From positions 186,001 through 250,000 of the forward strand of contig CAWBPA010000021.1 in the NCBI GenBank assembly GCA_963790545.1: a stretch of 64,000 bases of DNA, written 5' to 3'. Made by a program: the position numbers and the translations under genes. This document shows positions 58,501-64,000 of this stretch, piece after piece; within the stretch, counting starts at the first letter, position 1; each line of letters opens with the position of its first letter. The notes beneath the pieces were generated by a model that saw only the letters and a program-made list of their open reading frames with translations, was not told where the DNA came from and searched no databases. This stretch comes from DATBJG01 sp963790545. GTDB taxonomy: Bacteria; Acidobacteriota; Vicinamibacteria; Vicinamibacterales; JAMQPK01.

Positions 58501-58937
58501 TATTGCCTGAAAACACCACTAAGCCCGGTTGAACAGTCATTTCTTTGCGGCATCCTGAACAGCTTCGTCGCCAACTACCTCGTGCGACTGTTTGTGACCA
58601 CCCACGTCACCGCGGGCACGCTGAGGCGCCTTCGGGTGCCGCATCTCGGCCCGGGCGATTCTTGTTCAAGGAGATCGCCACGCTGGCAGTCAGGTTATCG
58701 AAGGCCGGCGACACGTGGACCCCTGAGCACGCGCAGCTTCAAGCAGCCGTGGCGCGAGCATACGAGCTGAGCGAGCAGGAATTTCGTCATGTGCTGAGCA
58801 CATTTCCGCTCGTCCCAGCCGCGGATCGAGACGCCGCGCTGCGGCAGCTTCTTCGAGCGGCGCTAGGCTCTGGGCTCTCGGCTTTAGAGTTTGGGCGACG
58901 ATTGACACGTCAGCTCGAGAGATTCGATGCGCCCTGA
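55520..58937 (+). CDS. Eco57I-type N6-adenine DNA methyltransferase, possibly type IIG-like, frameshifted
   Basis: Across four frame changes (near 56010, 57857, 58425 and 58660) one protein of about 1135 residues can be read. The N-terminal region (SLISQFFAEEILFLTFAGQL, TLVTFVAAWDEHLDHVW, CICANGRQVRLVDTTRVYAD) resembles the extra N-terminal domain of large PglX/DrmMI-like enzymes. The catalytic core has TGTFYTPRSLTEYLVRRTL, motif I ILDPAMGSGAFLVAACRYL, FGVDRNPMAVHLARLSLWL and motif IV VIGNPPWDML, the NPPW of N6-adenine methyltransferases. The C-terminal part (LSPVEQSFLCGILNSFVANY) is the target-recognition-like region. I see no nuclease motif in the frame. It forms a pair with the SNF2 helicase. 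Confidence 0.85.
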
Positions 58938-59273
58938 AAAGGCTGGTTCGAGAATTGGATGATTGGTTTCTGGGCCAAAGCGTTGTGACGCACCCGTGAA
59001 CGAACCGTCCGATAACAGTCAGAGTCGCACCATTCCCGACGCGGAGACTGCGGATTCGATTTCGCCAGCTCTGCTCATTGGCCTGAGCCAGTCCTTCCAG
59101 AGTTGGCCAGCGTCCTGGCCCGTTCAACACATCGCGGACGCCTTGGTGGTTTGGGCGGTCGTACACGAAGACGTAGCAACCGTTGGGATTGGGGGCAGGA
59201 AATCCGGCATGTACCAGGGCCGGGCGCAACCCAGCGCGGCGATGACAACGAGGATGAGAAGCCGCAACCGCAT
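58884..59273 (-). CDS. Beta/gamma-crystallin-like lipoprotein, frameshifted
   Basis: ATG 59273 opens a short lipoprotein signal (MRLRLLILVVIAALGC). After a shift near 59205 the protein reads PNPNGCYVFVYDRPNHQGVR, then DVLNGPGRWPTLEG and SWRNRIRSLRVGNGATLTV; after another near 59020, SDGSFTGASQRFGPETNHP and SGRIESLELTCQSSPKL to TAA 58884-58886. The two Greek-key halves with Y-x-R-P-N and W-x-x-R-I-x-S-L-R-V are characteristic of the crystallin superfamily, often calcium-binding in bacteria. It overlaps the 3' end of the methyltransferase gene by 54 bases, tail to tail. Confidence 0.65.
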
Positions 59274-59278
59274 GCGCC

Positions 59279-60110
59279 GTAACGGAGCGTTAACGAGAGC
59301 TCAATCATGACGAACACGGGTAACTGGCTCACCAAAGCGAAGACCCGGCACAAAACGCCACAGCTTCGTTGCCTTCACCGCCTCTCGTCCAAACCGAATG
59401 CTTTGTCGAGAGATTTAATGACCCTGATGTCGCCGACCGTACCGTCAGGAAGGACCAGCATTCGACCACCACTATGCCTTGCACCTTGGCTCGCATCGCT
59501 TGGCCGTGTAGCTTGGCTTTACTTCACGGACGAGTCGTGGCATCCACACGCCGCTCCCCGGCTGGTATGCACCCCCACCAGTGCCACCGCTCGAAGCCAG
59601 GACCCAATCCGGAGCCTCGTCCCTCGCCACTGCCGCTACCTGCGCCCGTTCCGGCGCCGCCGCCCGAACCGGTCCCTTGCGTCGTCTCGATGGACGGTGT
59701 CGGATCGGAACGCCTGATGTGCAATCTCAGTTGCAGCGGCCATTGGTTTCGCAGGGATTCCTAGAGGGCCCCGATGAGGTGGAGGCTCTTTTGTGTTTCG
59801 ACCGGCTTAAGGTTCCGACTGCATGTCGGGACGGTCAAGCGATCCTTACCGTCTTGTCGCGCTGGCGTAGCCACCTTCGTCCGATTGCCGCCGCCACCAC
59901 CACCCCTCCCGGTCCAGGAGATGCAATCCAGACCAAGTCGTATCGTGAAGCGGGTCGCGCTGGTTCGGGCGCGTCGAAGGATTGGGGCAACGTTGATAGC
60001 CAGATCCCGAACGCGCCGGCAAGCGCATGTGTCACCACGGACGCACCAGCAGCCACGCCTCGCGAGTGCGGCGATTGGTCTTTTTGTGCGTCGATCATCG
60101 CCGAACATAT
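59279..60110 (-). pseudogene. tonB: TonB family energy transducer, frame disrupted
   Basis: Pieces in several frames rebuild a typical acidobacterial TonB. It begins near 60098-60110 with SPHSRGVAAGASVVTHALAG and the membrane anchor THALAGAFGIWLSTLPQSF, followed by a Gly run, DRLTVPTCSRNLKPVETQKS and IPAKPMAAATEI, then a Gly/Ser linker (GSGGGAGTGAGSGSGEGRGS). The TonB C-terminal domain reads LPDGTVGDIRVIKSLDKAFG, VKATKLWRFVPGLRFGEPV and VFVMIELSLTLR. At least four one-base shifts are needed, and no stop follows the final LTLR, so the 3' end is uncertain. It would power the receptor at 39.8-42.9 kb or others. ExbB/ExbD are not in the window. Confidence 0.65.
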
Positions 60111-60216
60111 GACTTCCTGCCTGCCTCAGGAACCATTCACTCGTTCATCGTGTGCGCTCGGCCGTCGCAACCCGTGGTTTGCGGGACCCTCAGTCCGGGA
60201 CGGAGACGGTGCTCTT

Positions 60217-60384
60217 CTAGTTGTCGCCATGCGACGTCTTGATGAGCGCGAGCAGGCGATAGTCCCCGGCGTACCCGAGGCTCACGGCTTCCCACCCGTC
60301 ACGGTCCGCCTTGACAAGCCGTTCCTGAAGGGCCGAAGGGTTGGGTTCCTCGATGACTTGGTAGTCCCACGTTGGTGTCATCAT
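60217..60384 (-). CDS. DUF4177 family small protein
   Basis: Starting at ATG 60384 or 60381, the 55-residue protein reads MTPTWDYQVIEEPNPSALQE, then RLVKADRDGWEAVSLGYAGD and YRLLALIKT. This is the DUF4177 pattern: a strand starting W-x-Y-x-V, a helix with L-x-x-x-G-W-E-x-V and a final strand. It is cytoplasmic and of unknown function. The frame is open upstream, but those residues do not fit the family. Confidence 0.75.
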   Translation of the reverse strand: MMTPTWDYQVIEEPNPSALQERLVKADRDGWEAVSLGYAGDYRLLALIKTSHGDN

Positions 60385-60689
60385 TCGCTCGTCTGCAACA
60401 TCGATCCGTCCGGTGTGCGACAAACCCAGACTGGCTTCCCAGGGCAAGACATTGCCCCTGCGCGCTGACGAATACCGCGAAAGACCGCGCCAGGTTCGAG
60501 TGGCCACGAAGCGCCTTCGCTAGGCGATGTGCGGGAGGGATAACGGCCGACCCGCCCATGCAGAATCCCGGAGCGGCTTGCAGTCGCCAGCGGCAAACCG
60601 CACGGACAGCACCGCTTTTCACACCTGAATCTGCAGATTTTCGAGCTCAACACGAACGGCATATCCGCTGCAGTGGGCGCCACAGTGCA
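60385..60689. other. Intergenic stretch without a recognisable gene
   Basis: About 300 bases separate the DUF4177 and outer-membrane-factor genes, which are divergent. Open frames here have no family, no signal peptide and no plausible start. It must contain the promoter of the metal efflux operon, but I cannot pick out a convincing operator. Confidence 0.5.
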
Positions 60690-61970
60690 ATGTGTGCGCC
60701 TGAGCGTCCTCGCCGGCCTTTCATTCGTCACATCTGCCATCGTTGTCGCGCATCTCCCTCAACGGGCGCGGCCTTAACACGCCTGACGCTCGACGCCGCC
60801 ATCACCGAAGCGCTCGAGAAGAACCTCGACCTGATTGCCACCCGCGCCGGTGTCACGATCGCCGAGGCAAACCTGATCACTGCGCAGCTACGTCCCAACC
60901 CGGTGTTGAGCCTCGGCGGGGATCACCTCGATTTCTTGGGCACCGGCTTCGACGAGCAGAATGGCGCGGGCCCTCCCGAGTACAGCGTGCGCGTCACTTT
61001 CTCCTCGAACGCGGCGCCAAACGCGCTCGCCGTATCGGCCTGGCGCAGGAAGAGCGCGCAATCGCCCTCGCCGAAGTCCTGAATGTGGTTCGCACGTTGA
61101 AACTGGACGTGCAACAGGCGTTTATCGACCTACAACTCGCTCAGGAGAATCTGGCGCTTGCCCGGGAGAATGCCGCGAGCCTCAACGCGATCGTGGGCCT
61201 CAACCAAACCCGCGTCCGTGGTGGCGAGGTAGCCGAAGTGGAATTGCTCCGCAGTCGGATCGCATCATTGCAGTCGGAACAGGCCGTACGCAGCGCCGAG
61301 CTCAAGGTGCGCACGAGAGACGCGACGCCTGGAGCGGGTGATAGGCCGTGCATCAGGCGTCGTCCCAGTCGAGATCGAGCCGTTGGAGCGGCCATCGCCG
61401 ATCAGCAGCAGCGCGATCGATCTGAGGCCGCGCGCTTCGCGCACGACCGGATCTCCGCGCCCTGCAGCGAACTCGCGCACGATCGCAAGCGGAGATCCGG
61501 TTTCAGCTGGCGCAGGGACAGATCGACTTCACGGTGGGCGGCGAGTACCGGCGACAGGAGGGACTCGCCGGCCGCGGCAACTCGATGGGTCTCTTCTTCA
61601 GCACGCCGCTCCGCTGTTCGATCGGAACCAGGGGAACGTCGCGCGGGCCCGGCAAGAAGAACGCAAGCCGACACGCGGGTACGCCAGCTCGAGCAGGTCA
61701 TCGCCGCCGAAGTCGACATCGCGCGGGGCGCAGTACGCCTCAGCTGAAGCGGCTCCAAGACGGTTGAAGCGGACATGCTCGACTCAGGCGCGAGACGTTC
61801 GCGCCATCACCGACTACGCCTATCGGCGTGGAGAGGCCACGCTGATCGAATTTCTCGATGCCCAGCGAGCGTTCAACGAGACCATGCAGGCCTGGAACGA
61901 GGCACGCGCCGAGTACGCGCGCAGTGTGTTTCTCGTGCGCGCGAGCGTGGGAGAGGACGCGATTCCGTGA
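60690..61970 (+). pseudogene. TolC/CzcC-like outer-membrane factor of heavy-metal efflux, frame disrupted
   Basis: One frame gives a signal peptide (RLSVLAGLSFVTSAIVVA, GTG starts at 60685 or 60694), while ATG 60690 runs into the mature frame without a signal; a shift near 60757 would join them. The mature protein is an OMF coiled-coil/barrel: LTLDAAITEALEKNLDLIAT, LITAQLRPNPVLSLGGDHLD, LDVQQAFIDLQLAQENLALA, GEVAEVELLRSRIASLQSEQ, FTVGGEYRRQEGLAGRGNSM and ITDYAYRRGEATLIEFLDAQ, ending SVGEDAIP. At least six frame changes occur between 60757 and 61790. The TGA at 61968-61970 overlaps the adaptor's GTG. CzcC/CusC proteins form the outer-membrane duct of RND pumps. Confidence 0.68.
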
Positions 61971-63129
61971 GATCACCGGTCGCGACAGCCCTCGCCGCGC
62001 TTCTCGCCACGGCGCCAGCCTGCACCTCGTCAGGGGATGAGCCACCGTCCTCCAACGCCGTCACGACGCCGATTCGCTCGGGCAACGTCGTTCGCTTCGA
62101 CCCGGCATCGCCGCAGCTCGAGCGCGTCCGCGTCGCACCCGCGAGCGAGTGCAGTGCTCCCGGTCGACGAATTCGAGGTGCCGGGCAAGGTGGAACCGGT
62201 ACCGACGCGGCTGGCGCGGCTTGCCCTGCCGGTTCCGGGCCGAGTTCGTCAGGTCAGCGTCACACTGGGCGACCGGGTGCGCGAGGGCCAGGTGCTGCTG
62301 ACGCTTGAAACACCAGACGTCTCCGAGCTGCAATCTGCGTGGCGGCAGGCTCAGGCCGACGTGCGGCAGCGCGAGGCCGCACTGGCAAAGGCTGAGGCCG
62401 ATGCCAGCCGGACGCGCGATCTCCTGGCGAATCGCGCCATCGCCCAGAAGGAAGTGCTCGTCGCGGACACCGAGCTCGCCGTCGCGACGGCGGCACTGGA
62501 GCAGGCGCGTGCGACGCAAGACGACGTCGCACGCCGGTTGCGGCTGTTCGGCGTCAACGTCGAGCAGCAGGAGGCGCTGGCAGCCTGCGGTCGCCGATCG
62601 CCGGTGAGGTCGTCGAGATCGCCGCTGCGCCAGGCGAGTACCGAAGCGACACCGCGGCGCCGGTGATGGCTGTCGCGGATCTGACCCGTGTGTGGGTGGT
62701 GGCGTCCGTGCCCGGAGAGCGCACTCGCCCGCATCCAGACCGGGCAGCGGGTCACGATCGCGCGTGGCGGCCTATCCCGACGAACCCTTCGAGGGGCGGG
62801 TGGCACGCGTGGCTGGAGCACTCGATCCCGAGACCCGCAGCGTGAGCGTGATTGCCGAGTTGGAGAATCGCCGCCGGCTGCTCAAGCCGGGCATGTTTGC
62901 GCGCGTGCGTTATACCGGCCCCGCCCGGCCCGTCGTGACGGTCCCGGCCGGCGCCATCGTGCAGGACGAGCGGCGCACGAGCGTCTTCATCGAGCGAACG
63001 CGAGGCGAGTTCGAGCGGCGTGACGTGACACTCGGTCCTCGCCGCAACGACGCGGTCGTCGTGACGAGCGGCCTGGCCAGCGGCGATCGCGTGGTCGTAG
63101 ACGGCACGATGCTGCTCATGGGTCAGTAG
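61967..63129 (+). CDS. RND efflux periplasmic adaptor (CzcB/CusB-like), frameshifted
   Basis: GTG 61967 overlaps the previous stop and opens a lipoprotein-like signal (VATALAALLATAPAC). The adaptor domains follow in order across shifts near 62152, 62588, 62718 and 62765: a membrane-proximal strand (EFEVPGKVEPVPTRLARLAL), a lipoyl half (GRVRQVSVTLGDRVREGQVL), a coiled-coil hairpin (SELQSAWRQAQADVRQREAA to LEQARATQDDVARRLRLFGV), the second lipoyl half (GEVVEIAAAPGEYRSDTAA) and beta-barrel strands (VIAELENRRRLLKPGMFARV, GAIVQDERRTSVFIERTRGE). It ends DRVVVDGTMLLMGQ. The pump gene begins 12 bases later. Confidence 0.8.
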
Positions 63130-63141
63130 CGGCGCTGCTCG

Positions 63142-64000
63142 ATGCGCCGGCCTCCTCCCCTACGCGCTCCACCACCGCCTACTGACCCTGGTCCTCGGGC
63201 TTGGCCTCGTCGCTCTGGGGATCTGGTCGTTTCAGCAACTCAAAATCGAAGCCTATCCCGACATCTCTGATACGAACGTCGTCGTCATCACGGTCCAGCC
63301 CGGCAACGCAAGCGAGGAGGTCGAGCAGCAGGTCACGGTGCCGATCGAACGGGCACTCAACAACGTGCCACACGTCATCGCGCGCCGGTCCCGCACGATC
63401 TTCGGGTTCTCGGTCGTCGAGTTGACATTCGCCGACGGCACCGACGATTACTTCGCGCGGCAACTGGTCATCGAGAAGCTTCGTGACGTGGCCCTGCCGG
63501 AGGGCGTCACGCCGACATTGGGACCGCTGTCGACGGGGATCAGTGAGTTCTACCGTTACATCATCGACGGCGACGGATACGACGAAATGGCGCTGCGCGA
63601 GCTCCAGGACTGGGTCATCGCGCCACGTTCGCCGCAGGTCGCGGGCGTCGCCGAGGTCGTCACGTTCGGGGGACTCATCAAGCAGTATCAGATCGCCGTC
63701 GACCCGCTCGCGCTCGAGAAATACAAGCTGACCATCGCGGAGGTTGCGCAGGCGGTCGAGATGAACAACCGCAACGCCGGCGGCGCGCTGGTGAGCAGCG
63801 GTCAGCAGGCGATGGTCGTCCGTGGCGTCGGCCTGATTCAATCGGTGCCGGACGTCCAGAACATCGCGATGAAAGCCAAGAATGGTGTCCCGATCCTGCT
63901 GCGGGATGTCAGCCGGGCGTCGATCGGCGCTGCTCCCCAGACCGGGATCTTCGGTGTGAACGATCGCGTCGGCGGCGTCGAAGGCATCGTGCTGATGCGG
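63142..64000 (+). CDS. Heavy-metal RND efflux pump (CzcA/CusA family), 5' part
   Basis: The gene starts at ATG 63142; one extra C near 63151 must be removed to read MRRLLPYALHHRLLTL into the frame that is open to the window edge. The first membrane helix (LVLGLGLVALGIWSFQQL) leads to IEAYPDISDTNVVVITVQPG, the RND porter-domain start, then EQQVTVPIERALNNVPHV, VVELTFADGTDDYFARQLVI, TFGGLIKQYQIAVDPLALE and VEGIVLMR at the edge. HME-RND pumps export divalent or monovalent metal ions by proton antiport. The metal cannot be told from this part, because the diagnostic helix 4 is outside the window. It is the third gene of the efflux operon. Confidence 0.9.

Noticed and set aside
53005..58937. Complete DISARM system
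   Set aside because: Only helicase and methyltransferase parts are present; DrmA, DrmB and DrmC counterparts are absent on both sides.
1..64000. tRNA, rRNA, insertion sequences or prophage
   Set aside because: No cloverleaf, ribosomal RNA segment, transposase or phage structural gene was recognised by reading; short RNAs could still be missed without a covariance search.

Overview
The window is GC-rich bacterial chromosome. Its gene content fits an environmental Acidobacteriota, most likely of the Vicinamibacterales type. The pointers are a duplicated orphan permease of the ADOP kind, a Ser/Thr kinase with a TolB/WD40-like propeller, an Oar-like TonB receptor with an N-terminal carboxypeptidase-regulatory domain, FG-GAP/ASPIC-UnbV proteins, a DUF6152 protein, a prolyl oligopeptidase and a glycine-rich TonB. 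This is inference from family content; there is no rRNA or tRNA in the window to test it. No phage, insertion sequence or CRISPR array was seen.

Layout. 1-12 kb: the tail of an unknown gene, a secreted subtilase with an array of Ig-like modules, an HTTM-type membrane protein, a secreted protein, then a minus-strand block (unknown protein, alpha/beta hydrolase lacking its serine, zinc-ribbon membrane protein, DnaJ protein, MFS-spermidine synthase fusion). 12-18 kb: three badly frame-disrupted genes (membrane phosphodiesterase, polytopic membrane protein, beta-lactamase-fold hydrolase). 18-25 kb: an Lrp/AsnC regulator with a strong palindromic operator, SnoaL-like and DUF456 proteins, then an AraC regulator next to an exported PQQ sugar dehydrogenase and a Tat-exported alcohol dehydrogenase. 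25-36 kb: prolyl oligopeptidase, ADOP permease, NHL-repeat lipoprotein, two conserved secreted proteins, a secreted NTF2-like protein and a Ser/Thr kinase. 36-43 kb: a methyltransferase-hydrolase fusion translationally coupled to an FAD oxidoreductase, then a TonB-dependent receptor. 43-52 kb: a tight minus-strand operon running exported methyltransferase-like protein > ASPIC/UnbV lipoprotein > TPR lipoprotein > PpiC-TPR-FG-GAP-ASPIC fusion > CusF-SCO fusion. 52-59 kb: YjbR and DUF2461 proteins, then a SNF2 helicase plus Eco57I-type DNA methyltransferase pair that looks like a defence module. 59-64 kb: a beta/gamma-crystallin-like lipoprotein, TonB and DUF4177 on minus, then a heavy-metal RND efflux operon (outer-membrane factor, adaptor, pump) running off the end.

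Two themes cut across the window. First, many genes are interrupted by one-base shifts; several are repaired by removing one C or G from a short run, so assembly error is the simplest explanation and the proteins are described as reconstructed across frames. Second, several dispersed palindromic repeat families sit between genes and, at 43-46.7 kb, directly at gene starts, where they appear to encode N-termini and even a signal-peptide-like segment.
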